64,000 nucleotides of DNA from Meandrina meandrites. Its lineage: Eukaryota; Cnidaria; Anthozoa; Scleractinia; Meandrinidae. Below, one piece after another: positions 1 through 10,792 of the stretch. The first letter of the stretch is position 1. Every line of letters begins with the position of its first letter. The translations under genes and the position numbers were made by a program. Location: assembly GCA_963693305.1 (NCBI GenBank), contig OY855905.1, forward strand, positions 33,219,250 through 33,283,249, given 5' to 3'. Under the pieces are notes generated by a model. The model was not told the DNA's origin. It did no database searches and worked only from the letters and a program-made list of their open reading frames with translations.

Positions 1-797
1 GAATAAGGATTAGAATGGAGTAGTGTGTACTGTAGCTAGCTTCTACTTTGATGCAAAAACTGAACTAAGAAAATAAGAAATCTGTAAAAACCAACTTGCC
101 TTGAGCAACTTCCAGACGATGTGCACTTCACTGGGTGACGTTAACCAATGAATTGAAACCACGGCGAATGAAAGATAAAAGCCTCGCGGTTGAATGGCCT
201 CTGTAACCAGCTATTGGCCGACAGCACAGAAGAACCACTTAACCCTGACGACGTCTAAATTCTCTTAAGGATAAAATTATTTTGGTTTTGTTCAACGCTT
301 ATGGTTTTACTGTACGCCTACAACGATCAGGTGACAAAAAATAAAGAGCATTAACAAGACAATGCTTTTTTTGATTTATCACCAAATTCTTTTAACTAAC
401 GTCAAAAGAAATGTGATCGAAAGTGCGGAGAAATTCTATTTTGAGCTCGGTACGTCATTATGCAACGAGGAATAGGTATTCCATGTGCACGTATTATGCC
501 TGGAGCACACGTGACAATGAAAAAGGCATTCGTATGTTCGTTAAATATTCACTGAGAATCCATTTGGAACCTATAAGCTGGTGAACACCATTTGTTTTAC
601 TTGAGTCTTAACCTGCCGATAATCTCTTGCGTCGTACCTAGTGGGCAGGTGAATATTTGTCATGAGAGCATTTATTTTGCTGAAAGCAACCTTTGAACTG
701 CTTTGTTTTTCGAGTACTATTCAAAAAAATAAGACGTCTTCTCGCTTCTGATGTCGTATTTTATTTTGGAGGGGATAAAATTTCTGTTACCATTTCC
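1..797. other. Gene-free stretch
   Basis: I see no coding exon with splice sites, no RNA gene and no clear repeat here. The short open frames near the right end run into the tandem duplication and do not resemble any family I know. Confidence 0.5.
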
Positions 798-2417
798 TTT
801 TTTATCCACTTTCGTATTCTGCGTCATTGGCAAAAAAATGATCACGAAACACATCTCAACTGGACCAGTTATAATCCACTGGCAAAAATTTTTCTGTCGC
901 ATCATTGGTCAAATTACCGGGGGCAGTTTAAAGTGATATTTTCCAAGTTGAGAGAAACGCGTGCGTAGCATGTGCTGTCCGAGTGTTCAAGGCCAGTCTC
1001 GTCACGAATTTTGCCAACCGATCTATGACTGAAAATCGAAAGTGCTCTGTCAAGATCAAGGTTATTAAAAGAGGTTTTTTGGGGATATATCTACAGAAAA
1101 AAATTGTGGAGAATTTCGAAAGTACTCCTGAGTTCTACATTGCCCTAATAAAGCCATTGTCTTCGAAATCTCTCGGGTAATGCTAACAAAAAATTTAAGA
1201 ACAATTCTTCAGCGCCGGGTTTAATTAGCCGATGAATCAGGCTCCAAAAGTTAAATACTTTCAGTTTTTAATGTAATTCAAGGCCCATGGGAAGGTGTTG
1301 CGAGGCCTATAGCGAAACCCGTGCGAATTATTTACTGTTCACGTGCTTCCTTGCTGAGCCCCCAATTCTTTGTAGACCTTTGTAAGCAGAAATACTATTA
1401 TTTAGGTGAAAAATGGCTGTAGAAGTTGTTTGGTTTGAGTTTATTATTCACTCTGTTTATCGCGCAAATGCTTCTTTGCTTTTTCCCGTTACGCACACAT
1501 ATATGTATTTCCTTTTCTGAAGACAAGTGCCTACAGAAAATGTTCACCGAGCTAAACACACCAGGCACCCTTTTGATACACATTTCTTAGAATTTCTATT
1601 TACATTCGTATTTTTACGAGGAGTTGTTTGTTTCCTTGTAAGGAACGTCATTCCAAACAAAAGGTAAATTGATCATCCTATATCAAACTAACCAGTCACT
1701 GTCCTTGGAGAGATATCGATTAAATCTAAATATGGAACAGTAATAATGAGTAATCCAGGCCTGTAAAGGAAGCGACATCATTCCCTTGAGCTATTGTTGA
1801 GCAAAGGTAAGGTAAGCAATACACTAGTCTCACCATATACTAGTTTCGGGAGAGAGAATTGTTGGTTATATATGTGCTACATTATATATGTGCTACATGG
1901 AGGTATCAATTCTTGAGTATTGTGTATAATGATAGCAGCTGACAGCCGGATAGTTTTCAAGCGATACCCAGTAAATCGGAAGTAACTTGCAAATTAGATT
2001 GTGCTATACTGTACCACGTACATAGTGCAATAGCTACAGCTTTCACGCATTACTTTACTACAACTGTATAAACGTAAACTGATTCTGTTTACTTCTTCGT
2101 AAAGCCATTAGTAGATTCACGACGAAAGGACAACTTCCGCTTTTATCATCCGCTATTTTAAACTTAACCAGCCTTTCACACCATAAAATTTTTATAAAAA
2201 TATGGTGAGAGCATTACACATCGTGATTCTAAGTAGTGATAAGGAACCAAATTTAGATTCCAGAACGTACACGCTATCAGGAATAGATACTGAGGGATAC
2301 CAGTCACGCTTAAATAGTCTGCCTAGCTACTTTCACTTTCGACTGTGGAATTAAAACGCACCCAGATGGCGGCGCACATTCTCTACATCTCAACAAAAAC
2401 AGGTCAATTTGAAAACA
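798..2417. repeat. 1.6-kb tandem duplication, copy 1
   Basis: This segment recurs almost base for base about 1631 bp downstream. I saw only a handful of differences: one A more in an A-run near 835, scattered substitutions, and a 6-bp difference near 2335. It encodes nothing recognisable; the 65- and 61-codon open frames occur identically in both copies only because the DNA is duplicated. A short palindrome centred near 2193 (accataaa...tatggt) is also present in both. Such low divergence means a very recent duplication or an assembly artefact. Confidence 0.9.
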
Positions 2418-2430
2418 ATTTTGAAAACAA

Positions 2431-4042
2431 TTTTTATCCACTTTCGTATTCTGCGTCATTGGCAAAAAATGATCACGAAACACATCTCAACTGGACCAGT
2501 TATAATCCACTGGCAAAAATTTTTCTGTCGCATCATTGGTCAAATTACCGGGGGCAGTTTAAAGTGATATTTTCCAAGTTGAGAGAAACGCGTGCGTAGC
2601 GTGTGCTGTCCGAGTGTTCAAGGCCAGTCTCGTCACGAATTTTGCCAACCGATCTATGACTGAAAATCGAAAGTGCTCTGTCAAGATCAAGGTTATTAAA
2701 AGAGGTTTTTTGGGGATATATCTACAGAAAAAAATTGTGGAGAATTTCGAAAGTACTCCTGAGTTCTACATTGCCCTAATAAAGCCATTGTCTTCGAAAT
2801 CTCTCGGGTAATGCTAACAAAAAATTTAAGAACAATTCTTCAGCGCCGGGTTTAATTAGCCGATGAATCAGGCTCCAAAAGTTAAATACTTTCAGTTTTT
2901 AATGTAATTCAAGGCCCATGGGAAGGTGTTGCGAGGCCTATAGCGAAACCCGTGCGAATTATTTACTGTTCACGTGCTTCCTTGCTGAGCCCCCAATTCT
3001 TTGGAGACCTTTGTAAGCAGAAATACTATTATTTAGGTGAAAAATGGCTGTAGAAGTTGTTTGGTTTGAGTTTATTATTCACTCTGTTTATCGCGCAAAT
3101 GCTTCTTTGCTTTTTCCCGTTACGCACACATATATGTATTTCCTTTTCTGAAGACAAGTGCCTACAGAAAATGTTCACCGAGCTAAACACACCAGGCACC
3201 CTTTTGATACACATTTCTTAGAATTTCTATTTACATTCGTATTTTTACGAGGAGTTGTTTGTTTCCTTGTAAGGAACGTCATTCCAAACAAAAGGTAAAT
3301 TGATCATCCTATATCAAACTAACCAGTCACTGTCCTTGGAGAGATATCGATTAAATCTAAATATGGAACAGTAATAATGAGTAATCCAGGCCTGTAAAGG
3401 AAGCGACATCATTCCCTTGAGCTATTGTTGAGCAAAGGTAAGGTAAGCAATACACTAGTCTCACCATATACTAGTTTCGGGAGAGAGAATTGTTGGTTAT
3501 ATATGTGCTACATTATATATGTGCTACATGGAGGTATCAATTCTTGAGTATTGTGTATAATGATAGCAGCTGACAGCCGGATAGTTTTCAAGCGATACCC
3601 AGTAAATCGGAAGTAACTTGCAAATTAGATTGTGCTATACTGTACCACTTACATAGTGCACTAGCTACAGCTTTCACGCATTACTTTACTACAACTGTAT
3701 AAACGTAAACTGATTCTGTTTACTTCTTCGTAAAGCCATTAGTAGATTCACGACGAAAGGACAACTTCCGCTTTTATCATCCGCTATTTTAAACTTAACC
3801 AGCCTTTCACACCATAAAATTTTTATAAAAATATGGTGAGAGCATTACACATCGTGATTCTAAGTAGTGATAAGGAACCAAATTTAGATTCCAGAACGTA
3901 CACGCTATCAGGAATAGATACTGAGGGATACCAGTCACGCTTAAATAGTCTGCCTAGCTACTTTCGACTGTGGAATTAAAACGCACCCAGATGGCGGCGC
4001 ACATTCTCTACATCTCAACAAAAACAGGTCAATTTGAAAACA
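2431..4042. repeat. 1.6-kb tandem duplication, copy 2
   Basis: Second unit of the direct tandem duplication, in the same orientation as copy 1. Identity ends at the sequence gtcaatttgaaaaca, after which this copy passes into unique DNA (gaaaaatgata). The junction between units at 2418-2430 carries a short repetition of ttgaaaacaa, which looks like a breakpoint scar. Confidence 0.9.
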
Positions 4043-4404
4043 GAAAAATGATAACAACAATAAAGAATTGTTGGTTATAGATAAAACAAATATATAAGTT
4101 TGTAAATGTTATACAATTTCCGGGTTAATACAAAATACATTGATTTACATTGACTTTCCTTCGGCTCCGTCCAATAGTGTCACACAAGGCTAAATGAAGC
4201 CCTTCATGCTTAATCGTAACTGAAGTACATTGTAGTGTTCGACATCATATGTATTTTTATATTTTGAATTGTAGTTTGAAAATGTTGTTAACCAAAAGGT
4301 GCATTGCATGTTTCCATGTAGACTTAATAAAGCTAGATATTACTAATTAAATAAGCTGTGGAACTATTTTAAGTGATAAAATAATGATCAATGGACTCGA
4401 GGAG

Positions 4405-4563
4405 AATAGCCCAATTTCGATATATTAAAATCCAACCTAAAACAATAGACCGCAGTACGAGGCTCCGGGGAATAAACTATAGACTGTGGGGCTTATTCCC
4501 CACAGCCTCGTAGTGATGTCTATTGTTTTAGGCTGAATTTTAAAATAACGAAATTGAGCTATT
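4405..4563. repeat. 159-bp foldback (MITE-like)
   Basis: The left end aatagcccaatttcg pairs with the right end cgaaattgagctatt. Pairing continues inward through the taaaacaatagac / gtctattgtttta arms, so nearly the whole element forms one imperfect hairpin. It has no coding capacity. No target-site duplication is obvious. Confidence 0.8.
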
Positions 4564-4678
4564 AAGGACAAGCAGCAACACAGTTAGCGCTACAGTACCG
4601 TTATGGCCATTATGAGAAGAAATTTACACAATCAGTGAAGCAAATTCCCTGACCGGGTGTGTGCGTGTGTTCGTGTGG

Positions 4679-4706
4679 GTGGGGGGGGGGGGGGGGGGGG
4701 GGGGGT
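4679..4706 (+). repeat. Poly-G tract after a GT-rich run
   Basis: An almost pure run of about 25 G follows a gtgtgtgcgtgtgt stretch. It lies roughly 125 bp upstream of the first lysozyme-like coding exon. The exact length is unreliable because homopolymers are error-prone. Confidence 0.8.
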
Positions 4707-4831
4707 TGGGTACTCTCATATGTAGGCTATGGCTATATGGGTATGTGCCGCTGTGAAACGTATGGTCCGTACGTTTTTAGCTCCCCTCTTACAGATGTTT
4801 TACTGCTCAGGTATTGAATTTCCCGGAAACC

Positions 4832-5621
4832 ATGGCAACTTCACCGAAAGGAAAAGGAGCTTCTGTTGTTAAGGAAGTCGTAGATACGATAAACGGATTA
4901 GGAATATTTGCAAACGATCACAAGTTTCTTTGCCGTGTGGCATGGGTCGAGTCAAAATATGGGGAGGCGCCTGGTACCTACAGGAGCGGCTACCATGGAG
5001 GTATTTGGCAGGTAAACGCCTTTTTTCTCGAGTTGTCCCTTCGTACATAAAACTTCGTTACTTAGCTTTAAGGGATACTTCCTTGACTTAAAACTTCATT
5101 CTCATTTCTAACATTAATTGTGTAAATCAATAAGTAGCTTTGCGAAAATTATACTCTGACAATGTCGTGACTTGAGTGGAAAATGAAGAAATTAAGGCAA
5201 AATTATTTCCTTTTACAACTGGTTAATAAAAACCTGTACGTGATTTATATGCCAGAATGTTTCGGCTATACCAAAGGATAGGCCTTCCTGTCAGTTTATT
5301 CTACGTTCCATTTCTAATGTTTAGGTTGACAAGATTGGTTATCGTGAAACTGTTATTCAGCAAGGTCTGAAGAAATACCGCGACCAAATTAAAGCTAAAC
5401 TTGGCATCGACTGGACCCAGACTGAATGGCAAGACTTGGAGAAACCGCTGTACTCTGGACTGGCTGCTCGGCTGTTTCTCGCCAGAATTTCTGCTCCAAT
5501 TCCATCAGATCTTCCTTCTCAAGCACAGTACTGGAAGACTCACTACAACACTTCAGCTGGGAAAGGAACTGTGGAGAAGTTTATTGATGACGTGAAGCAC
5601 GCGACAGGTTGTGCTGCTTAA
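4832..5621 (+). CDS. SLT/lysozyme-like protein, copy A (lacks visible signal peptide)
   Basis: Two exons, 4832-5011 and 5325-5621, joined in phase 0 through a GT-AG intron, give 158 residues. The core has WVESKYG (Glu40) followed by GGIWQVD. This resembles the catalytic ES...GLMQ signature of SLT transglycosylases and goose-type-like lysozymes, so I infer a lysozyme-like fold with Glu40 as general acid. Cys34 and a Cys three residues from the end are shared with copy B and could form a disulfide. The start is the difficulty. Copy B encodes its signal peptide in the same exon just after the acceptor. Here the acceptor and an ATGTTT are conserved near 4791-4800, but that ATG is out of frame with the core. 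Only the internal ATG at 4832 (acc before it) is in frame. Either an upstream exon supplies a leader through the tactgctcag acceptor at 4801-4810, or the copy is decaying. An AATAAA lies at 5788-5793. Exon calls are firm; the function is inferred from motif spacing. Confidence 0.7.
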
Positions 5622-6607
5622 AAAGGATACTGGCCCGCACAGTCGCCTCTTACCAAATTAAAATAGCTCGCATGCACTTTCAGTAGTTTTGCCAGTTGTC
5701 ATGAAATACAAGGTTAAATTACAAACATTGCTCTAAATGTAGTCTACGGTACTTGCTTGAAAAATAATTGTTAAAGGCAACAAAGAAAATAAACTATGTA
5801 CTGGCATTTGAAAAAAATGCTTTGACGTTTCATTTTCAGTCAGGCCATATTTAGAAAGCTGCCGACCTTACAATGATGCTATATCTAATCAACGGTACAT
5901 ATGGCACCTATGACCTTCTTATACAATTAACCGCAGCATACTATATCCTTACCAGAATTGTATTGCCAAATATACTAACAACGCTGACAATATCTAGCAT
6001 CTTGCGATAGAAGTCTATTAAGAAAACGAAAGAAATTGAAACTTTGGTTACGCCACTGTTGCAAGAAACAAAATGTCCAGTATCGAAAGACCATAAAGTA
6101 TACCAGTTCAACTTCTTGTAGCCATTTTGGTTTGCTATTGTTGGACACATTCAAACTGATTCACATGAGTTTAGGTCATTCTATTCGTCGAAAAGCATGA
6201 ATTATGAATTATATGCGGAAATTAAAAGACACAAAGGTTCGGATGTATCATATTACTTGCTGTGTGGTAAGCTGGTGCGTGGAATACTGAGCGAGGAAAA
6301 CCGCAGTCCGATCTGATGCACTTGACATTAAACTAATTCAAACGAGAAGATTGTTCAATTGGCCGATCAATCCAAACGTTTTTGTATTCATCAGTTACAT
6401 TCCGAATTCTGAAATAAAATATTTGTAACATGCCTGTAAATACACAAAAATACACGCAACTTGCTCTTTTCCTAAATAGTGTTTGCTTTCGAACAGTAAC
6501 TGATCACGAGATCATCATCCCGCGGAAACTGAAAGTCTTGATTGAGTCATGCGACAGAAACGAAAACCCAACACAACAAAATAAAAAAAAAGGAAGAAGA
6601 ATCCTCG
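5622..6607. other. Gene-free stretch
   Basis: Contains the 3' end of lysozyme-like copy A with its AATAAA at 5788-5793. After that it is AT-rich DNA in which I see no exon, RNA or repeat. Confidence 0.5.
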
Positions 6608-6619
6608 GAGACCTATCTC

Positions 6620-7033
6620 CCGGGGGGGGGGGGGGGGGGGGACTCCCATATGAAAGGGACGGGCATGCTCGTCGTCTCGCTTAGGGGTGTAAATTTCGGA
6701 TTTTGGTCTCGCTTAGGGTGTTCTGGGCAAAATGTCATTATTTTTAGCCGTCGAGGTCTCGTTTAGGGTTGCACGCGAAGAAAAACCAAAAAGGAAAGAA
6801 TTTCGACTCGTTATATTTACTCGATTCATATAAACAAAGTTTTCCATAACATTAATATCTTAAGTCCATTGTAACAAAATGTGTTTGTCCGATTGTTCTA
6901 CAAGTCTGTATTTTAAACTGGTGTCTTTTAGGGGTCTGCATAGGCTTCGGGCATGCCCAGATTGGTCTCTTTTAGGGATTAAATTCAAAATTTTCGACAA
7001 GCATCCCCGTCCCTTCCATATGGGAGTTCCCCC
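6620..7033 (+). mobile_element. Foldback element with G/C-run ends, copy 1
   Basis: The ends are inverted: a G-run then actcccatatgaaagggacg on the left, and cgtcccttccatatgggagt then cccccgag on the right. The direct repeat gagacctatctc flanks it at 6608-6619 and 7034-7045. At least 9 bp (acctatctc) is a plausible target-site duplication. Inside, the word ggtctcgyttaggg recurs about five times. There is no coding capacity, so it is probably a non-autonomous DNA transposon. A second member lies at 23493-23850 in the opposite orientation. Confidence 0.85.
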
Positions 7034-7045
7034 GAGACCTATCTC

Positions 7046-7869
7046 ATTGATTTTTGATTTGGTTGATTGCATCCAGATCCACTAAACACTGATATTGAAG
7101 CGAGACCTGTCTGCATATCCGTTTCAGCAACGCGTCATTTCGAAACTGAAAAATACCACTTGTCACTACTTCAAACTAACCAATCACTTTGAGAGCTCGA
7201 TAAAGTCTAAATATGGTTTGGAAGTTATCTTAAAACCAGTTCTGTCGAGAGAAATGAGTTCATTCCTCTTATGAGCTGTTATTGAAGCAACTTGCAAACA
7301 GAAGAACCAGAGGTAAGAAGCTTATAAGCGTGAATTTGAAAAGTAACTTTAAATCGAAATAATGTTAATTCAGTTCAGCTGGAGCGAGCAGTTCAAGCAG
7401 CAATTTTGGATATGTTTGCTCCCTTGCACCCTGTTGTAGATTAAGTCTATGCTGTAAACGAATGCAAATGACCAGTAAATGTAGGGCCACCACTACCTCA
7501 GCTTTAATTTTAATTTCAATGAATTAAAACAATTCCACCTGTTTCTCCCTTTTATTTATTTATTTTTTTATAACGAAAGAAACGAACTGAATGGCGCTAG
7601 ATCGCTTGTTTCGAAACACATAAGGCCTAGGCCAAAGTGCGCCATTGGCTTCTGTCGTGTGCTCGTCGTTCCAGTGGCGTCAAATCTAAAATGGCTAATT
7701 TTTTTGGTTTCACCTTCAACCCATTTCTTTACCGCTAGTTAACGGATGAACTGAGGCAGTGGTCGTAAAACGCTCACTCACTCACACATCCTCGTTGTGC
7801 GGAGAGGCACATAAGGCCTCTACAAAGTCCCGCCAAGCCGCTCTGTCATGGACTGATCTTAATATGCTG
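7046..7869. other. Gene-free stretch
   Basis: No exon or RNA seen. The last part (about 7770-7860, ctcactcactcacacatcc followed by aaggcctctacaaagtcccg) resembles LINE-derived filler that leads into the reverse-transcriptase remnant. Confidence 0.4.
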
Positions 7870-8560
7870 ATCAGTCTTAAGAATAGCTGTTTGGTTGAAC
7901 AATAACAAGCTTAGACTTAATCTTGAGAAGACTAAGTCCATGCTTATTGGCAGTGATCGCAAATTGCAAGATACTCCAGCTATATATGTGTCAGTATCCG
8001 ATCACGAAGTTGAGGGCGCTTAAAATTTCAATTACTTGGGTATTACACTGTCCTTGAATTTTACCTGGGCGGATCATATTGATTATGTCTCGTCGAATAT
8101 AAATCAACGTTTAGGCTTTCTACGCAGGATTAAGGACTTACTTCTGCGTAATGTTTTTTTTTTTATACGGCGTATTGTTTTCTACAACAGTCTTATTCTC
8201 CCTATCTTTGATTACGCTGATACTGTATGTGGGACAAGGACATTGTTGTCCTAATGAGTCCTGCAAAACAAGGCTGCCAAAATTATTCTGCACAGACCAT
8301 TGCACTCATCTGCTACTGAACCACTTTCAAGGTTGTTTGGGTGGGTGCATCTGTGCTTATATCCAGTTCGTCTGGAGCTGGTCGGATATCAGGAGTTGTC
8401 AGCTCTGTTTAAAACCTCAGAGAAGTGTTCGGTCCTCTTTGAGAAATTCTGTTCGCCGAAGCCAAGAAAGTGTTACTCAACATCATATTGATAAGCCGGA
8501 AGGACCTCATTTGCATTTACTTTCAACACGCATTTACATTAGCCTGTGAACAGGCTCTCC
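7870..8560 (+). pseudogene. LINE reverse-transcriptase remnant
   Basis: Reading from 7892 gives N-KLRLNLEKTKSMLIGS and then, after an in-frame stop near 8020, FNYLGITLSLNFTWADHID with a run toward LPIFDYADTVCG. This is the C-terminal thumb part of a non-LTR retrotransposon reverse transcriptase (NxxKTKxMLxG ... FxYLGxxLxxxLxWxxHI). Reading continues in a shifted frame as HSSATEPLSRLFGW-HLC to about 8490. At least one stop and one frameshift make it dead. It lies between the two lysozyme-like genes. Confidence 0.75.
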
Positions 8561-8718
8561 GGTCGAGGATGGGGCGAAAAGAAAGCGGCAAGAAAAGGTG
8601 GGGCCCTTCTCGACTATGCGACTACAATACTAGTTTCGTCAGTAGAACTCGTCCACTTTGGTCTTACTCTTTTTCAGAAGATACTATTTTACCCTGCTTA
8701 TCTCTAACAGGGATGCTG

Positions 8719-9190
8719 TTACGGTGCTTTTGTAAAGATTTCTTGCGTGATCTTGTAAACTGCTCGCATTTCGTTTTTTGAAGCCGAAATTTCTGCTATT
8801 TCTGCCAAGTCTTCCAAGACCTGCCTCTTATCTGCCCTTGCACTTTTCCTGACGACCACTTTATTCAGCTCAGCATATTCTACGCGTATCTTATTTATTT
8901 GGCGCTCAGATCTCATTTGACTTATTTTGTTCCTCAGTTCCCTTCTCTTCTCATGTAACCTAATGTCTTCAGGCCGATTCAGTCCTTATGGTGCCTTCTG
9001 CCCTCCACCCCCCCCCCCCCCCCCCCTCCTCATAGCTCACACATGAAACAGTGATCTGCGCCACTTTTGGTTCACCATCACATGGTCGATCTAATTTTCA
9101 CCCCTTCCATTTGGCGACACCGATGTTGGCCTGTAGATAAGTTTGTGGGGGAGTAAGCTTCCTCCAATATTTTCCTTGTACGGTTTCATT
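8719..9190 (-). pseudogene. LINE endonuclease/linker remnant, antisense
   Basis: On the minus strand a 65-codon frame (8916 to 8719) contains EYAELNKVVVRKSARADKRQ and DLAEIAEISASKNEMRAVYK. This matches the linker between endonuclease and reverse transcriptase in LINEs. Upstream on the same strand, near 9080-9040, the fragment KWRRSLFHV resembles the end of the endonuclease domain. A long C-run (9008-9026 on plus) interrupts the two. It is truncated and non-functional. Further LINE-like tail sequence may reach to about 9370 (agactagtccggcttggtt). Confidence 0.65.
9008..9026 (+). repeat. Poly-C tract
   Basis: Uninterrupted C-run of about 19 bases inside the antisense LINE remnant, one of several long G or C runs in the window. 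Confidence 0.85.
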
Positions 9191-9496
9191 AATAATAGTT
9201 TTTTCAACAGGACACGGTTGTTTGTTAACTCTTCGCCAAACCCCAGCCTCGAGGGCTAGGGTAGTGTTTATTAATTAGTCAGTCCCCTCACCCACAGACT
9301 AGTCCGGCTTGGTTAAAACTGTCAGGACCATGAAGCTCCCGCCAGCATAGCTCTGGGAATAATTAGGGCACCCAAGTCGTAAATCAAGCGTTAAAGGAGC
9401 GTCAAGAGTTGGTCTATAATACACTTTCCTAAAGTGCACAGCTTTGTATTAATAACACCGCGCCGACGGTATCTTTTTGCTTTTCTCTTTCAGACC

Positions 9497-10792
9497 ATGT
9501 TTCCAACAGTGGTGTTCGTCGGTCTTGCCGCTCAGCTTTTTCTAGGTCTAAGTATGGCTCACTCTAATCCATACACACCAAGAGGAAAGGGAAACGCCGT
9601 GGTTACCGAGACCGTGAACATGATCAATAGTTTGGGAATATTTCCAAATGATCACAAGTTCCTCTGCCGTGTGGCCTGGGTCGAGTCAAAATATGGAGAG
9701 GCACGTGGTACCTACAGACCGGGTTATCATGGTGGAATTTGGCAGGTAAAGATTTTACGATTGTACAGTCGAACCCCTATTAAGCGGCCACTCATTAAGC
9801 GGCCACCCCCTATTAAGCGGCCGGTTACTAAAGTCCCGAAACTATTGTCAGTATAATACTGTAAATAAAACCCCTTTTAAGCGGCCACCTTTCTCCCGTC
9901 CAGATGAGCGTTCTTCTATTGGATTTATTTTCAACAAGCTCAGACAGTGACGGTTGATAGAATCATTCAAACACAGGTTTATTGTCGTCTCCATGTGGTT
10001 CTGTTATTCCTTTTCACCCTATTTTGTATTGAAATAACGTAACCTTTCAAAAAGGCCTCATGCTAATTTCTGAAGAACCCTTATTAAGCGGCCAGTTGCT
10101 ATTTCCCCGAGGGTGGCCGCTTAATAGAGGTTCTACTGTAGTTTTAACTGTATTCCACGATTCTTGTTCTAATTTCTTTTGCCTCAAAACAGGGGAATGT
10201 AGACGCTTTGTCGAAAGACAGTGCTTAATCAAGGAAAACTCACACGTGTCATGTCATACCCTGTTTTGGGTCGCCCACTACCTCTCGGAACGAGTTACTT
10301 CATTGGTTCTTAAAACAATAGATAACAGGTCATAACAATGCCCCTAGCCCTGAATAACAATAGAGGTACTGTTTACAGCGGGCAAATGAAAATAGAGGTT
10401 CCAGAGAGGCAGTGTCTTACTGCCTGTTGCACGGGACTGACTTCCTTACTGACTTAGCGCTGTCCGTTAACACTATGCTTATTTGACAATCATAGGTGGA
10501 CTACATTGGTTATCGCGAGACAGTTATCCAGCAACGTCTGAGAAGGTACTGGGACAGAATCAAGGAGAAACTTGGCATCGACTGGACCAAGACCCAGTGG
10601 CAAGACTTGGAGAAACCGCTGTACTCTGGACTGGCTGCTCGGCTGTTTCTTGTCAGGATTCCCGCTCCTATTCCATCAGATCTTCCTTCTCAAGCACAGT
10701 ACTGGAAGACTTACTACAACACTGCGGCTGGGAAAGGAACTGTGCAGAAGTTTATTGATGACGTGAAGCACGCGACAGGCTGTGCTGTTTAG
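9497..10792 (+). CDS. Secreted SLT/lysozyme-like protein, copy B
   Basis: Exons 9497-9745 and 10496-10792, phase 0, give 181 residues. Residues 1-23 form a signal peptide (hydrophobic TVVFVGLAAQLFLGLSMA, then HS). The mature part has WVESKYG with Glu63 and GGIWQVD, the spacing expected for an SLT/goose-lysozyme-like active site. The second exon encodes a helical half with LEKPLYSGLAARLFL. About four in five residues match copy A, 4.7 kb upstream on the same strand, so they are tandem duplicates. The acceptor tctctttcag sits directly before accATG, so a 5' UTR intron is likely. The single coding intron carries a TA-flanked transposon (9766-10138). An AATAAA lies at 10867-10872. Peptidoglycan hydrolysis and an immune or digestive role are inferences from the motif. 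Confidence 0.85.
9766..10138. mobile_element. Pogo/Tigger-like MITE built on aagcggcca words
   Basis: Begins CAGTCGAACCCC and ends in its inverse GGTTCTACTG, flanked by TA on both sides (9764-9765, 10139-10140). This fits a Tc1/mariner-pogo target. The ends hold repeated tattaagcggccac words (three on the left, more near 9870, 10085 and 10115 in both orientations). It has no coding capacity. It sits inside the coding intron of lysozyme-like copy B, so it is tolerated by splicing. Confidence 0.85.

Noticed and set aside
983..3214. Pairs of identical 65- and 61-codon frames
   Set aside because: They repeat only because the DNA is tandemly duplicated; no splice sites or family resemblance, and no evidence of selection on the frames.
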